Source: Vibrio sp. J1-1 (GTDB lineage Bacteria; Pseudomonadota; Gammaproteobacteria; Enterobacterales; Vibrionaceae). Taken from it: 64,000 bases of DNA. This document shows, one piece after another, positions 18,636-28,363 of this stretch; within the stretch, counting starts at the first letter, position 1, and each line of letters starts with the position of its first letter. The translations under genes were made by a program, and so were the position numbers. Where the stretch lies: the NCBI RefSeq assembly GCF_021728395.1, contig NZ_JAKKCM010000003.1, positions 372,001 through 436,000 on the forward strand, in the 5' to 3' direction. The notes beneath the pieces are model-generated. The model was not told the origin of the DNA. It was given only the letters and a program-made list of their open reading frames with translations, and did no database searches.

Positions 18636-21479
18636 CTATCGAATGATTTCAAGCTCTTCTACGTCTTTCCCCAATTTTTCTAATTGAGGGCGAAGTGATT
18701 TTGCATCGCCAACCACAATGATTTGGTAGTCATTAGGGTCAAACCACTTTTGTGCCAGCGTGTTAAGCGTCTGCTTGTCCACTGTTTCTACAATCGCATT
18801 ACGCTGCTGAATATAGTCTTTATCGAGGTTATACTTAAAGATATTGCTGATAAGCTCCGCTTTTTGAGTTGGAGTTTCATATTTCAGAGCATCTTTTTGT
18901 CCCACCGCCTGGCGCATAAACTTCAATTCATCGTCCGTTATACCAACTTGAGAGAATTCATTCAGTTCAGTCTTCATTTCCATGATTGAAGCAATAGTTG
19001 CGTCAGCACGCACTTGTGCGGTGAATACAACCGAGCCTGTTTCCGGATTGCCAGAGAAGTAACCATATGCGCCATAAGTGTAACCTTTGTCTTCACGCAG
19101 ATTTTGGTTGATACGGCTATTGAAGTTACCTGCTAGATTGAAGTTAGCCAACTGACCAAGGAAGAACTCTCCCGTAGCATCGTATGGCACCCCTTGGCGA
19201 ACCATCATCACCACGCTTTGCGGCGCTCCCGGTTTGTCGACAAGGTGAACTTTTTGCTTACCCAATGCAGGAATATTTTGCGGTGCATACAGAGGAGCAG
19301 CGTCATCCTGCCAGTTAGCCCAGAACGCTAACTTTTGCTCGATATCTTGTTTACTCACATCACCTACCACGGTGATCTGTGCACCTTGTGGCGTGTAGTG
19401 TGTTGCGTAAAACTCACGGATATCATTTAGAGTCAGTGCTTTCATTCCGGCTTGTGTGCCATCTTTAGGGCGAGCGAAAATGGAATCACCGTAAAGTACC
19501 TGGCGGCTTGCTTGAGAAGCCATCCAGCTTGGGCTTTGGTGCTCATAAACCAACCCTTCCAGAGCTTGCTCTTTCACACGTTCAAAGTCTTCTTGTTTGA
19601 ACGCAGGTGATAACAACATCTCTTCGACAATCTTCAAGGTTGGCTCTAAGTTTTTTTCCAATGCCGAGACGCTGATGTTGGTCGTATATCCCGTTGCATC
19701 GACAGAAATAACACTACCGAGTTTATCTAGCTCAGCCTGAATCTCTTCCGTGCTGCGTTTGGTCGTGCCTTCCTGAAGCATCGAAGCGGTTAGTTGTGCT
19801 AGTCCTTCCTTACCTTTTTCAACAAAACGAGTGCCTGCTGGCAAACTGAACTGCATCATAACGGTTGGCGTTTCATTGCTAACTGCGCCTAAGAGCTCAG
19901 ATCCATTGTCAAAATGCACATCATACAAATCCGGCATAGTGGCCTTCACAGGATCACCAATTGGTGGCTGAACTGAACGATCAAAGTTATCAGTTGCTCG
20001 GCGGTAAGCAAGCTGATCTTCAGTGATCTTCTTGTATTCAGGTAGTGTGCGCTCAGGCGTTACAAAGGTAGCAGGTTTAACGGCCAGATCAGTTTTACCC
20101 GTTGGCACCACACTTAAGGTCACTTTTGATTTACCCTGAATAAAATCACGGTACACTTTATCGACAGAATCGGGGGTCACAGCTCGAATTTGCTCTAGCT
20201 GCTTTTCAATTAAATCGGGTTGACCAAAGAAAGTTTCGTTGGAGGCTAACTGTGTCACCTTGCCTTTTACGCTTTCCAGCGCAAAAATCGCGTCGGCTTC
20301 AGCCTTACCTGTAAGCTGCTCCAAACGATCTTCCGTTACACCCGTTTCAGCAAATTTATTCAAAGACTGCATAACGTCATCATACAACTTAGATAAATCG
20401 CCTTTGTCGCCAGAATCTCCCATCGCATAGACAAAGAATGTACATGCCAGCTCCGCACAGTCATGGAATGAACCCGCATCAACCGCTTTCTGTGTTTTCA
20501 CCAGGTCTTGATAAAGTAAGCTGTTGGTTCCGCCACCAAGCACTTCGGATAAGGTATCCAGTGACGCTTGGCTTGCTTCACCATCGTACGTCGTTGGCCA
20601 CGCGATCATCACCATTGGCTGCTGAATACGGTCTTCTAACGTAATGTATTTGCTTTCGGTCAGCGTTGCTGGTTGTTTTGGGGCGTTCTCAACTTCTGGG
20701 CCACGAGGAATAGAGCCAAAGTATTTGTTAACCCAACTCAGCGTCTTTTCAACATCCAGATCGCCACCTATCGTCAGAGTTGCGTTATTTGGGCCATACC
20801 ATCGTAAGAAAAACGCCTTCAGATCATTCACGTCAACGCGATCTAAATCTTCCACATAACCGATTGTTTGCCATGAGTATGGATGACCTTCAGGGTATAA
20901 CGCTTCTGACATGCGCTCCCAAATCAAACCATATGGGCGGTTATCGTAACGTTGAGCACGTTCGTTTTTAACCGTAGAACGTTGAATTTCAAACTTATGC
21001 TGTGAAACAGCATCAAGCAAGAAACCCATACGATCAGATTCGAGCCAAAGCATTTTTTCTAGCTGATTGGCAGGTACAGTTTCAAAGTAGTTAGTGCGGT
21101 CTCGGTTGGTCGTCCCGTTGAGTGTACCACCAGCCTCAGTGATGATTTTAAAATGCTCTTGATCACCAACATTCTCCGACCCTTGGAACATCATGTGCTC
21201 AAAGAAGTGCGCAAACCCAGACTTACCGATCTCTTCACGGGCAGAACCAACATGATAAGTCATATCAACGTGCACCAGCGGATCTGAATCTTCTGGCGCG
21301 AGGATGACGGTCAATCCGTTATCAAGTTTGTATTTTTGGTATGGGATTTTAACTTTGCCTTCTTCCGCTTGTGATGACTCTACGAAAGTGATCCCCTCTG
21401 GCAATGAAGAAACAGGGGATTGTGATGCACAACCCGTGATCACTAGCAGTGAACACGCGCCTACCCAAAACATTCTCAT
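18636..21479 (-). CDS. M16-family zinc metalloprotease lipoprotein
   Basis: The 947-residue protein has a lipoprotein signal (ITGC, Cys17) and two M16 (insulinase/pitrilysin) halves. The first half carries the inverted zinc motif HFFEH (His91, Glu94, His95). The second half is the usual inactive partner needed to close the clamshell. It is probably an envelope peptidase for small peptides. It is third in a compact run, 9 bases after yqaA. I cannot assign a specific substrate or gene name. Confidence 0.88.
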   Translation of the reverse strand: MRMFWVGACSLLVITGCASQSPVSSLPEGITFVESSQAEEGKVKIPYQKYKLDNGLTVILAPEDSDPLVHVDMTYHVGSAREEIGKSGFAHFFEHMMFQGSENVGDQEHFKIITEAGGTLNGTTNRDRTNYFETVPANQLEKMLWLESDRMGFLLDAVSQHKFEIQRSTVKNERAQRYDNRPYGLIWERMSEALYPEGHPYSWQTIGYVEDLDRVDVNDLKAFFLRWYGPNNATLTIGGDLDVEKTLSWVNKYFGSIPRGPEVENAPKQPATLTESKYITLEDRIQQPMVMIAWPTTYDGEASQASLDTLSEVLGGGTNSLLYQDLVKTQKAVDAGSFHDCAELACTFFVYAMGDSGDKGDLSKLYDDVMQSLNKFAETGVTEDRLEQLTGKAEADAIFALESVKGKVTQLASNETFFGQPDLIEKQLEQIRAVTPDSVDKVYRDFIQGKSKVTLSVVPTGKTDLAVKPATFVTPERTLPEYKKITEDQLAYRRATDNFDRSVQPPIGDPVKATMPDLYDVHFDNGSELLGAVSNETPTVMMQFSLPAGTRFVEKGKEGLAQLTASMLQEGTTKRSTEEIQAELDKLGSVISVDATGYTTNISVSALEKNLEPTLKIVEEMLLSPAFKQEDFERVKEQALEGLVYEHQSPSWMASQASRQVLYGDSIFARPKDGTQAGMKALTLNDIREFYATHYTPQGAQITVVGDVSKQDIEQKLAFWANWQDDAAPLYAPQNIPALGKQKVHLVDKPGAPQSVVMMVRQGVPYDATGEFFLGQLANFNLAGNFNSRINQNLREDKGYTYGAYGYFSGNPETGSVVFTAQVRADATIASIMEMKTELNEFSQVGITDDELKFMRQAVGQKDALKYETPTQKAELISNIFKYNLDKDYIQQRNAIVETVDKQTLNTLAQKWFDPNDYQIIVVGDAKSLRPQLEKLGKDVEELEIIR

Positions 21480-21488
21480 GAACTTTCC

Positions 21489-21950
21489 TTAAAATAATCC
21501 GAGATAGATGGCTGCTAGAAGGCTGTATCTAGCGGCCTTTCCAAAAAATATTAACATTACACACGGCAGGAATTTCATCCGTAACCATCCTGCCGCTAAG
21601 CACAGCGGGTCACCAATTATAGGTAGCCAACTGAAAAATAAAGCCCAGTAACCATATTTTGATAACCACTTTAACGCGGTATGGCCATGTTTTTCATCCT
21701 GGGTTTTATTTGGGATCCATAATCCAAGCCAGTAATTGGTCAAACCTCCAAGGGTATTACCAATGGTCGCTACGGTGATGATGGAAAAGACGGAATATTG
21801 ATTTAGAGAGAGGGTCGCTATGAGACCAGCCTCAGAGCCACCAGGAAGTAAGGTAGCACTGAGAAAGCCGGTCATAAAAAGCACCCACAATGCTGACCCA
21901 GAAAACAAAAGCGCGATGTTCTCAAAGCCAGCATTGAATGTTTCTAACAT
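21489..21950 (-). CDS. yqaA: YqaA-family small membrane protein (DedA/SNARE-associated superfamily)
   Basis: This 153-residue protein has about four hydrophobic segments and the short VTT/DedA-like core with LPGGSEAG, GNTLGG and FFSWLPIIGDPLCLAAGWLR. Distant relatives are lipid transporters or scramblases, but YqaA itself has no settled role. Its start overlaps the stop of the upstream oxidoreductase gene by 7 bases, and the M16 gene starts 9 bases after it, so the three are likely one transcript. Confidence 0.85.
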   Translation of the reverse strand: MLETFNAGFENIALLFSGSALWVLFMTGFLSATLLPGGSEAGLIATLSLNQYSVFSIITVATIGNTLGGLTNYWLGLWIPNKTQDEKHGHTALKWLSKYGYWALFFSWLPIIGDPLCLAAGWLRMKFLPCVMLIFFGKAARYSLLAAIYLGLF

Positions 21951-22894
21951 GTCATATCAAGCAAAACCTTGCCTCGAGTGCGCCCCGATTCCACTTGTTC
22001 GTGAGCTGCGACAACCTCGTCCATTGGGTAGACATGTTGAACCTCTGTTTTTAGTAAACCTACATCAGCCATATACAGTAAAGAATCCAGCTGCTCTGGC
22101 TTAGGCTCAACTAACATACCGTTCGCTTCTAAGCCCAACTGTTTTGCTTGTTCGCAAATCTTCTCAGCAGTAATCGTAGGAATAGTAACAATCCTTGCAT
22201 TAGGCTTTAGACATTTGAGAGCGTCCAAAGCCGCATCTCCACCCACTAAATCAATTAAAACATCTATATCTTCAACACGTTCTGACACTGGTCCTAATTG
22301 ATAGTTCACTGCATGGGCACCAAGTGAGGTGAGATAATCGACATTTCGCTCACTACAAGTTGTAAAAACCTCAGCTTTGCTTGCGACAGCCAGTTGCACC
22401 GCGATGTGACCGACACCACCAGCACCAGCAAGCACTAAAACACGATCGCTTTCTGTGACATTGGCTTTCTCCAGTGCCTGAGCCGCGGTTTGGCCGGCAA
22501 GAGGAAGGACAGCAGCCGATTCCAAAGGAACATTACTTGGTACGTGGCTCAGTTCTGATTCAGACACACAGACATACTGACTGTATCCGCCACCTTTTAC
22601 AGGAAAACCAATGAAACCAGCTACCTTCTCTCCAACAGCAAAACGGGAAGTTTGCTCGCCACATGATATGACTTCGCCCGAAATGTCATATCCCGGAACC
22701 CAAGGCAGGTTATCTTTGTTTTGCGCCGCAGCCCAGCCCAGACCTGCACGAGTCTTGACATCAATAGGATTAATGCCGGAAAAAGAGACCTTAACTAACA
22801 CTTCACCTGACTTTGGTGACGGTGTTGGGGCGTGTTGAATCGCAAGTACGCTTGCGTCTCCAAATTCCGTGATAACTATTTGTTTGTGTTCCAT
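21944..22894 (-). CDS. Zinc-independent medium-chain alcohol dehydrogenase / quinone reductase-like protein
   Basis: The 316-residue protein has the GroES-like N-terminal domain (about 1-130; SGINPIDVKTRAG) and a Rossmann NADPH domain with VLAGAGGVGHIAVQLA. It lacks the structural zinc cysteines, as in quinone oxidoreductases. I place the start at the ATG at 22894, which has an AAGGA site; a longer frame to 22933 would read through the oadB terminator. It probably reduces quinones or enones with NADPH. It heads the tightly packed run with yqaA and the M16 gene. Confidence 0.88.
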   Translation of the reverse strand: MEHKQIVITEFGDASVLAIQHAPTPSPKSGEVLVKVSFSGINPIDVKTRAGLGWAAAQNKDNLPWVPGYDISGEVISCGEQTSRFAVGEKVAGFIGFPVKGGGYSQYVCVSESELSHVPSNVPLESAAVLPLAGQTAAQALEKANVTESDRVLVLAGAGGVGHIAVQLAVASKAEVFTTCSERNVDYLTSLGAHAVNYQLGPVSERVEDIDVLIDLVGGDAALDALKCLKPNARIVTIPTITAEKICEQAKQLGLEANGMLVEPKPEQLDSLLYMADVGLLKTEVQHVYPMDEVVAAHEQVESGRTRGKVLLDMTC

Positions 22895-22913
22895 AAACCA
22901 TTCCTTGAAAGAC

Positions 22914-22939
22914 AAAAAGGGATGCCGAAGCATCCCTTT
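22914..22939 (-). terminator. Rho-independent terminator of oadGAB
   Basis: AAAGGGATGC and GCATCCCTTT form a 10-bp stem with a CGAA/TTCG tetraloop, followed on the minus strand by TTTTTG. It lies about 95 bases past the oadB stop and immediately before the oxidoreductase gene. Confidence 0.9.
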
Positions 22940-23031
22940 GACTATAAACCATTTTGTTTAGCGAAGTTAATGGCTGTAAGTGGATAATTTAATCCCTAGC
23001 ACAGTCACTGCGTTCGTAGGCTACTGACACA

Positions 23032-24162
23032 CTAGCCGACCAGTGCAAGTAGAATACCTGCCGCTACTGCAGAGCCAAGAACACCAGCCACGTTAGGACC
23101 CATAGCGTGCATCAACAAAAAGTTTTGTGGATTGGCATCCAAGCCTACTTTGTTCACCACTCGCGCCGCCATAGGCACTGCAGAAACCCCAGCTGCGCCG
23201 ATAAGTGGGTTGATGTCTTCTTTCGAGAACTTATTGAGTAACTTAGCCATTAGAACGCCTGCTGCCGTACCGATACTGAAAGCAACCGCGCCCAAAGCCA
23301 AAATACCAAGCGTTTCCAAGTTTAGGAACTGATCCGCTTGTAACTTAGAGCCAACACCAAGACCAAGGAAGATGGTCACGATATTGATCAGCTCGTTCTG
23401 TGCTGTTTTCGATAAACGATCGACAACACCCGCTTCACGCATCAAGTTACCCAAGCAGAACATCCCTACCAGAGGCGTTGCAGAAGGCAAAAATAGAATC
23501 GTCATCAGCAGTACAGCTAGCGGGAAAATCACTTTTTCCCACTTACCAACATGGCGTAACTGAGCCATTTTCACCTGACGCTCTTCCTGAGTGGTTAACG
23601 CTTTCATGATAGGTGGCTGGATAATCGGCACCAATGCCATGTAGCTATATGCCGCAACCGCAATCGCACCAAGTAAGTCTGGAGACAGTTTACTTGCCAG
23701 GAAAATAGCGGTTGGGCCATCAGCACCACCGATAATCGCAATTGACGATGCATCTGCCATGGAGAACTCCATGCCCGGCACATAGTTAAGCAAAATCGCA
23801 CCAAATAGCGTTGCAAAAATACCAAACTGCGCCGCAGCACCTAACCAAAGCGTTTTGGGGTTCGCAATCAACGCGCCAAAGTCCGTCATTGCGCCGACGC
23901 CCATAAAGATCAACAGCGGGAATACACCCGACTCAATCCCGATGTAATAGACGTAGTACAGCAAACCACCCGGCTCTGTGAAACCTGCATTAGGAATGTT
24001 GGCTAAAATGGCACCAAAACCGATTGGCAGTAGCAGTAGTGGTTCAAAACCCTTTCGGATCGCCAAGAACAACAGAGTACAACCAACCAACATCATACAG
24101 ATTTGGCCAAACTCAAAGTTAGCGATCCCTGTTTCTAACCATAGGGTCATCAATCCGTCCAT
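23032..24162 (-). CDS. oadB: Oxaloacetate decarboxylase beta subunit (sodium pump)
   Basis: OadB is the integral membrane subunit that decarboxylates carboxybiotin and moves sodium ions out of the cell. The 376-residue protein is highly hydrophobic with about nine to eleven segments. It carries the conserved [21 protein letters not shown] and [18 protein letters not shown] segments that hold residues involved in sodium binding. A GGGAG site lies 5 bases before the ATG. It follows oadA by 9 bases in the order G-A-B typical of vibrios. Confidence 0.95.
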   Translation of the reverse strand: MDGLMTLWLETGIANFEFGQICMMLVGCTLLFLAIRKGFEPLLLLPIGFGAILANIPNAGFTEPGGLLYYVYYIGIESGVFPLLIFMGVGAMTDFGALIANPKTLWLGAAAQFGIFATLFGAILLNYVPGMEFSMADASSIAIIGGADGPTAIFLASKLSPDLLGAIAVAAYSYMALVPIIQPPIMKALTTQEERQVKMAQLRHVGKWEKVIFPLAVLLMTILFLPSATPLVGMFCLGNLMREAGVVDRLSKTAQNELINIVTIFLGLGVGSKLQADQFLNLETLGILALGAVAFSIGTAAGVLMAKLLNKFSKEDINPLIGAAGVSAVPMAARVVNKVGLDANPQNFLLMHAMGPNVAGVLGSAVAAGILLALVG

Positions 24163-24171
24163 GATACTCCC

Positions 24172-25959
24172 TTATGCCAGGCTAAGAAGAGGTGCGCCTA
24201 CGGTCACGGCATCACCTTCTTTCACATTTAATTCCTGAACGATACCACCGCGCGCAGCTCGAACTTCCGTTTCCATCTTCATCGCTTCTAAGATCAGCAG
24301 TACGTCACCTTCAGCCACTTCAGCACCAGGTTGTACATTGACTTTAAAGATGTTGCCCGCAAGTGGAGCAGGAACTGACTCCGCAGAAGTGTTGGCTGGT
24401 GCAGCAGGAGCCGCTGCTTTTGCTGGCGATGTTGATGGTGTAACCGACGTCAACTCACCTTGAGGCCCAACTTCTACTTCATAAACTTGTCCGTCAACAC
24501 GAACACTATATGTTTCCACGCCGCCTGCAGGTGTTTGAGTCGCTGGTGCCGGAGCTGGTTTAGCGGATTCTAAGGTAGGCGCTGGTTCAAACGCTTCTGG
24601 ATTACCACGGTTCTTCAGGAACTTAAGACCAACTTGAGGGAATAGTGCGTAAGTTAATACGTCATCAACTCGTTCACTCGCCAGTTTAATGCCTTCTGAT
24701 TGCGCTTTATCCATCAACTCAACCGTCAGGGCTTCCATTTCTGGCTCTAGCAAATCAGCTGGACGGCATGTGATTGGCTCTTTGCCTTCAAGCACTTTAG
24801 CTTGTAGCTCTGCGTTGATTGAAGCAGGTGCTTGACCATACTCTCCCTTCAACAGACCCGCCGTTTCCTTGGTAATGCTCTTGTAGCGCTCACCTGTTAG
24901 CACGTTGATAACAGCCTGAGTACCAACAATTTGCGAAGTTGGTGTTACCAATGGAATGAAGCCAAGATCTTCACGAACACGAGGGATCTCTTCTAGTACT
25001 TCATCAAGACGGTCAGCAGCGCCCTGTTCTTTAAGCTGGCCTTCCATGTTGGTTAACATACCGCCTGGCACTTGAGCAATCAGGATACGAGAATCCACGC
25101 CTTTCAATTGACCTTCCCACTTCGCGTATTTCTTGCGAACCTCGCGGAAGTACGCGGCAATTGGCTCTATCTCTTCCAGTTTCAGGTTAGTGTCACGCTC
25201 TGTACCTTGAAGCATCGCTACCACAGTTTCTGTTGGCGTATGACCGTAGGTACTACTCATTGATGAAATCGCAGTATCAAGAATGTCTATACCCGCTTCA
25301 ACCGCTTTAATTGCAGTGGCAGTTGATAGACCCGTAGTTGCATGACAGTGCAGTGCAAGCGGCACATCACACGATGCTTTGATACGAGTAATCAGCTCTT
25401 CGGCTTCATAAGGTTTTAGAAGACCTGACATATCCTTAATACATAACGAATGACAGCCTAAGTCTTCCAGGCGTTTTGCTAGATCAACCCACGTATCTGC
25501 GTTGTGTACAGGGCTAGTTGTGTAAGACAACGTCCCTTGTGCGTGAGCGCCTACATCCACGGTCGCTTTAACCGCTTTTTGGAAATTTCGCACATCATTC
25601 ATCGCATCAAAAATACGGAAAACATCCATACCATTTGCATGTGCTCGCTCAACAAACTTCTCTACTACGTCATCAGCATAATGGCGGTATCCTAAAAGAT
25701 TCTGACCACGCAGTAGCATTTGCATTGGTGTATTTGGCATCGCTTTTTTCAGCTCTCGCAAACGCTCCCACGGGTCTTCTCCGAGGAATCGAATGCACGA
25801 ATCAAACGTTGCCCCACCCCAAGTCTCTAGAGACCAATAACCAATCTTATCCAGTTCAGCTGCAATAGGCAGCATATCGTCGATACGCATACGCGTAGCA
25901 AACAGTGATTGATGGGCGTCTCTAAGGACCACATCTGTAATCGCTAGTGGTTTAGACAT
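24172..25959 (-). CDS. oadA: Oxaloacetate decarboxylase alpha subunit
   Basis: The 595-residue cytoplasmic subunit has an N-terminal carboxyltransferase TIM barrel (about 1-300; [18 protein letters not shown] and the metal ligands in HCHATTG), a conserved carboxylase domain, and a proline/alanine-rich linker leading to a C-terminal biotinyl domain with EAMKMET, where the lysine carries biotin. It moves CO2 from oxaloacetate to biotin for OadB. The AGGAG site is well spaced from the ATG. It lies between oadG and oadB. Confidence 0.96.
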   Translation of the reverse strand: MSKPLAITDVVLRDAHQSLFATRMRIDDMLPIAAELDKIGYWSLETWGGATFDSCIRFLGEDPWERLRELKKAMPNTPMQMLLRGQNLLGYRHYADDVVEKFVERAHANGMDVFRIFDAMNDVRNFQKAVKATVDVGAHAQGTLSYTTSPVHNADTWVDLAKRLEDLGCHSLCIKDMSGLLKPYEAEELITRIKASCDVPLALHCHATTGLSTATAIKAVEAGIDILDTAISSMSSTYGHTPTETVVAMLQGTERDTNLKLEEIEPIAAYFREVRKKYAKWEGQLKGVDSRILIAQVPGGMLTNMEGQLKEQGAADRLDEVLEEIPRVREDLGFIPLVTPTSQIVGTQAVINVLTGERYKSITKETAGLLKGEYGQAPASINAELQAKVLEGKEPITCRPADLLEPEMEALTVELMDKAQSEGIKLASERVDDVLTYALFPQVGLKFLKNRGNPEAFEPAPTLESAKPAPAPATQTPAGGVETYSVRVDGQVYEVEVGPQGELTSVTPSTSPAKAAAPAAPANTSAESVPAPLAGNIFKVNVQPGAEVAEGDVLLILEAMKMETEVRAARGGIVQELNVKEGDAVTVGAPLLSLA

Positions 25960-25990
25960 ACTCTTAAACTCCTTTTTAATCCTATTTCGG

Positions 25991-26248
25991 CTACTTCGCG
26001 ACAGAGGTGCGATGTTTATGAATCGCAGCTGATATCGCCGCCACTACTTGTGGACTAACAGCGGAAGAGGTTGATTGATTATTGGTATTTATTTTTGGTG
26101 CAGCGATCGGCTCTAGTACTTCTTCTGGTACTAATCTCGACATGAGCCGAACGAGAAAAACAAGAATAGTGAGGAAAATAAACACGACCGCCATCCCAGT
26201 AATCATGAGAGTGGCCGCATCTACTAGCAGGCTTCCTATATTAGTCAT
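25991..26248 (-). CDS. oadG: Oxaloacetate decarboxylase gamma subunit
   Basis: The 85-residue subunit has one N-terminal membrane helix ([18 protein letters not shown]) and a proline/serine-containing cytoplasmic tail that in relatives binds zinc and OadA. I start at the ATG at 26248, which has a GGAAG site; an ATG at 26269 would add seven residues but fits the family less well. It is the first gene of oadGAB, about 65 bases downstream of a strong promoter. Confidence 0.9.
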   Translation of the reverse strand: MTNIGSLLVDAATLMITGMAVVFIFLTILVFLVRLMSRLVPEEVLEPIAAPKINTNNQSTSSAVSPQVVAAISAAIHKHRTSVAK

Positions 26249-26314
26249 GTTGCTTCCTTTCTTTGTCATCCTGACAGGCGCAGGACTTTAATTGTGTTAT
26301 ATCCCGACCAAAGG

Positions 26315-26342
26315 ATTATCTCGACTGGTTAAACTTTGTCAA
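26315..26342 (-). promoter_or_regulatory. Sigma-70 promoter of oadGAB
   Basis: On the minus strand a consensus TTGACA (26337-26342) is followed after 16 bases by GATAAT (26315-26320). It lies upstream of oadG and faces it. Confidence 0.7.
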
Positions 26343-26766
26343 TTTTGTTTAAGGAAGGTTTGTCGTAATCCTTACAAATGATTATTCATTCACTACCTAG
26401 ATCACAGTTTGTATGTAATTAATGTAGGCAACGTGAATGATAAATTCATAAACAGACTAAATGAAAGCAAATATAAAAACCGCGATTAGGATTTCAAAAC
26501 CGAAATAGACAAAGTTAGAAAAATTAAAAAGAAACAATAAGATATATTAATTTAACATTTAATAAACATAAATAAAACAAGACGTTTACGCGAGAATAGT
26601 AAAGAAGTGACCGATAGGTTAATCAGAACAAAAGTTTCATTTTCAGCGCTAGAAATGCGTCAAAGAACAAGACAGTCAGTATAGGCAATTTTTTGAATAA
26701 ATCAGTAAAAGCAGAAACCAAATCGCGGTGAATCGCGATCGAAGAAAGAGTGAAATAGCAGATACA
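26343..26766. other. AT-rich intergenic stretch, no recognised gene
   Basis: This gap lies between the oadGAB promoter and the tRNA array terminator. It is strongly AT-rich with short A runs. Its open frames lack ribosome sites and family resemblance. Upstream regulatory sites for oadGAB may be here, but I see no complete known motif. Confidence 0.5.
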
Positions 26767-26793
26767 AAAAAGCCTCGCATAAGCGAGGCTTTC
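26767..26793 (-). terminator. Rho-independent terminator of the tRNA array
   Basis: AAAGCCTCGC pairs with GCGAGGCTTT around a 4-base loop, followed on the minus strand by TTTTTT. It lies 8 bases past the last tRNA gene and ends the eight-gene transcript. Confidence 0.92.
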
Positions 26794-26800
26794 TAATAAG

Positions 26801-26877
26801 TGGCGCGTCCTGGAGGATTCGAACCTCCGACCGCCTGGTTCGTAGCCAGGTACTCTATCCAGCTGAGCTAAGGACGC
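26801..26877 (-). tRNA. tRNA-Arg (anticodon ACG), copy 6 in transcription order
   Basis: A 77-nt cloverleaf: acceptor GCGTCCT/AGGACGC, anticodon stem CCTGG/CCAGG with loop CTACGAA (anticodon ACG, read as ICG), T-arm GGTTCGAATCC and an encoded 3' CCA. It is the most distal tRNA in the array, next to the terminator. Confidence 0.98.
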
Positions 26878-26939
26878 GCAGTTTTCGATTATCAATACCT
26901 GTAACAGGTTATCAATATCAGGGCATTACCCTCAATAAG

Positions 26940-27016
26940 TGGCGCGTCCTGGAGGATTCGAACCTCCGACCGCCTGGTTCGTAGCCAGGTACTCTATCCA
27001 GCTGAGCTAAGGACGC
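26940..27016 (-). tRNA. tRNA-Arg (anticodon ACG), copy 5
   Basis: The 77-nt gene appears identical to the copy at 26801, with encoded CCA. The spacer to its neighbours is also nearly identical, with a 139-bp repeat period. Confidence 0.98.
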
Positions 27017-27078
27017 GCAGTTTTCGACATCAACACCTGTAACAGGTTATCAATATCAGGGCATTACCCTTCAATAAG

Positions 27079-27155
27079 TGGCGCGTCCTGGAGGATTCGA
27101 ACCTCCGACCGCCTGGTTCGTAGCCAGGTACTCTATCCAGCTGAGCTAAGGACGC
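27079..27155 (-). tRNA. tRNA-Arg (anticodon ACG), copy 4
   Basis: The 77-nt gene appears identical to the other Arg-ACG copies, with encoded CCA and an adjoining near-identical spacer. Confidence 0.98.
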
Positions 27156-27218
27156 GCAGTTTTCGACATCAATACCTGTAAACAGGTTATCAATATCAGG
27201 GCATTACCCTTCAATAAG

Positions 27219-27295
27219 TGGCGCGTCCTGGAGGATTCGAACCTCCGACCGCCTGGTTCGTAGCCAGGTACTCTATCCAGCTGAGCTAAGGACGC
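27219..27295 (-). tRNA. tRNA-Arg (anticodon ACG), copy 3
   Basis: The 77-nt gene appears identical to the other Arg-ACG copies. Its 5' flanking spacer is shorter on shared sequence and marks the edge of the tandem unit series. Confidence 0.98.
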
Positions 27296-27376
27296 ACACG
27301 TTTCGATATCAACTTTAGTCAATATCAGGGCAATACCCTAAATTCTTTTTTCAAAAAAGTCAGACTTATTTGAAAG

Positions 27377-27453
27377 TGGCGCGTCCTGGAGGATTCGAAC
27401 CTCCGACCGCCTGGTTCGTAGCCAGGTACTCTATCCAGCTGAGCTAAGGACGC
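27377..27453 (-). tRNA. tRNA-Arg (anticodon ACG), copy 2
   Basis: The 77-nt gene appears identical to the other Arg-ACG copies, with encoded CCA. Its flanks differ from those of the 139-bp units. Confidence 0.98.
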
Positions 27454-27520
27454 ACAATTTGTGAAGCGTATCACATTGACTTTCTTTAAGAACAAAAAAA
27501 TTGACAGCTACGTCAATAAA

Positions 27521-27613
27521 TGGCGGTGAGGGAGGGATTCGAACCCTCGATACGGCTACAAACCGTATACTCCCTTAGCAGGGGAGCGCCTTCAGCCTCT
27601 CGGCCACCTCACC
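27521..27613 (-). tRNA. tRNA-Ser (anticodon GCT), copy 2
   Basis: A 93-nt class II tRNA: acceptor GGTGAGG/CCTCACC, anticodon stem CTCCC/GGGAG with loop CTGCTAA (anticodon GCT), a long variable arm and encoded CCA. It reads AGC and AGU codons. Confidence 0.98.
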
Positions 27614-27633
27614 GTTTTATTTGTTCTAAAGAG

Positions 27634-27710
27634 TGGCGCGTCCTGGAGGATTCGAACCTCCGACCGCCTGGTTCGTAGCCAGGTACTCTATCCAGCTGAG
27701 CTAAGGACGC
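27634..27710 (-). tRNA. tRNA-Arg (anticodon ACG), copy 1
   Basis: The 77-nt gene appears identical to the other five Arg-ACG copies and lies between the two Ser-GCT genes. Confidence 0.98.
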
Positions 27711-27738
27711 GCAATACACTTTAGTTGTGTCGCAAGAA

Positions 27739-27831
27739 TGGCGGTGAGGGAGGGATTCGAACCCTCGATACGGCTACAAACCGTATACTCCCTTAGCAGG
27801 GGAGCGCCTTCAGCCTCTCGGCCACCTCACC
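27739..27831 (-). tRNA. tRNA-Ser (anticodon GCT), copy 1 (promoter-proximal)
   Basis: This 93-nt class II tRNA appears identical to the copy at 27521. It is the first gene of the array, directly downstream of the promoter at 27847-27874. Confidence 0.98.
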
Positions 27832-27846
27832 GTCTTGCGGAGGCAC

Positions 27847-27874
27847 ATATTACGTTTTACCGAAAATATGTCAA
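27847..27874 (-). promoter_or_regulatory. Sigma-70 promoter of the tRNA-Ser/Arg array
   Basis: On the minus strand a perfect TTGACA (27869-27874) is separated by 16 bases from TAATAT (27847-27852). Transcription would begin about 8 bases before the first tRNA-Ser. This is a strong stable-RNA-type promoter. Confidence 0.8.
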
Positions 27875-28012
27875 ACACTTTCTTTGAAAAAATCCGCTAA
27901 AAACACTTAACCGTTGTCGATTTAATCAAAGTGACTATTAAACGAACTTTATCACCCTATTATGATGAAAAAAAGAGAATCTTCGCGGAAAAAAAGACAT
28001 TTATCATAAACT

Positions 28013-28042
28013 AAAAAGGCCAGCCCTTTGGCTAGCCTTTTT
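28013..28042 (-). terminator. Rho-independent terminator after csrA
   Basis: AAAAAGGCCAGCC pairs with GGCTAGCCTTTTT with one mismatch around a CTTT/AAAG loop, with T on the minus strand. It separates csrA from the tRNA promoter. Confidence 0.88.
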
Positions 28043-28074
28043 CATTCAAACTAAGCTCTGTAAACAGATGATAC

Positions 28075-28272
28075 TTAGTAGTTACCTGAAGCAACGTTAC
28101 CGCTACCTTTTTCAGCTTGAATGCGCATGTAGATTTCTTCGCGATGAACTGACACTTCCTTCGGTGCGTTAACGCCGATGCGCACTTGGTTACCTTTAAC
28201 ACCTAGTACAGTTACAGTTACCTCATCACCAATCATCAGTGTTTCGCCTACGCGACGAGTCAAAATTAGCAT
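28075..28272 (-). CDS. csrA: Carbon storage regulator CsrA
   Basis: CsrA is a small dimeric RNA-binding protein that blocks ribosome sites of target mRNAs and is titrated by CsrB-type RNAs. In vibrios it acts between the VarS/VarA (BarA/UvrY) system and quorum sensing. The 65-residue protein has the canonical N-terminus [16 protein letters not shown] and the RNA-contacting [11 protein letters not shown] strand. It lies between the aspartokinase gene and the tRNA array, as in E. coli. The upstream sensor gene barA is also in this window (51824). Confidence 0.97.
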   Translation of the reverse strand: MLILTRRVGETLMIGDEVTVTVLGVKGNQVRIGVNAPKEVSVHREEIYMRIQAEKGSGNVASGNY

Positions 28273-28363
28273 TCTATGCTCCTTGAGTAATCTCTAAATT
28301 TTCTTGCTATCACGCTATTATCCAACAAAAGTTATATTTTCGTAAACTACCTTGTTAGCGAAA

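Noticed and set aside
26801-27300. Regularly spaced identical repeats that resemble a CRISPR array
   Set aside because: The 77-base repeats fold as tRNA-Arg with encoded CCA and the spacers are near-identical, the opposite of CRISPR. No cas genes are nearby.
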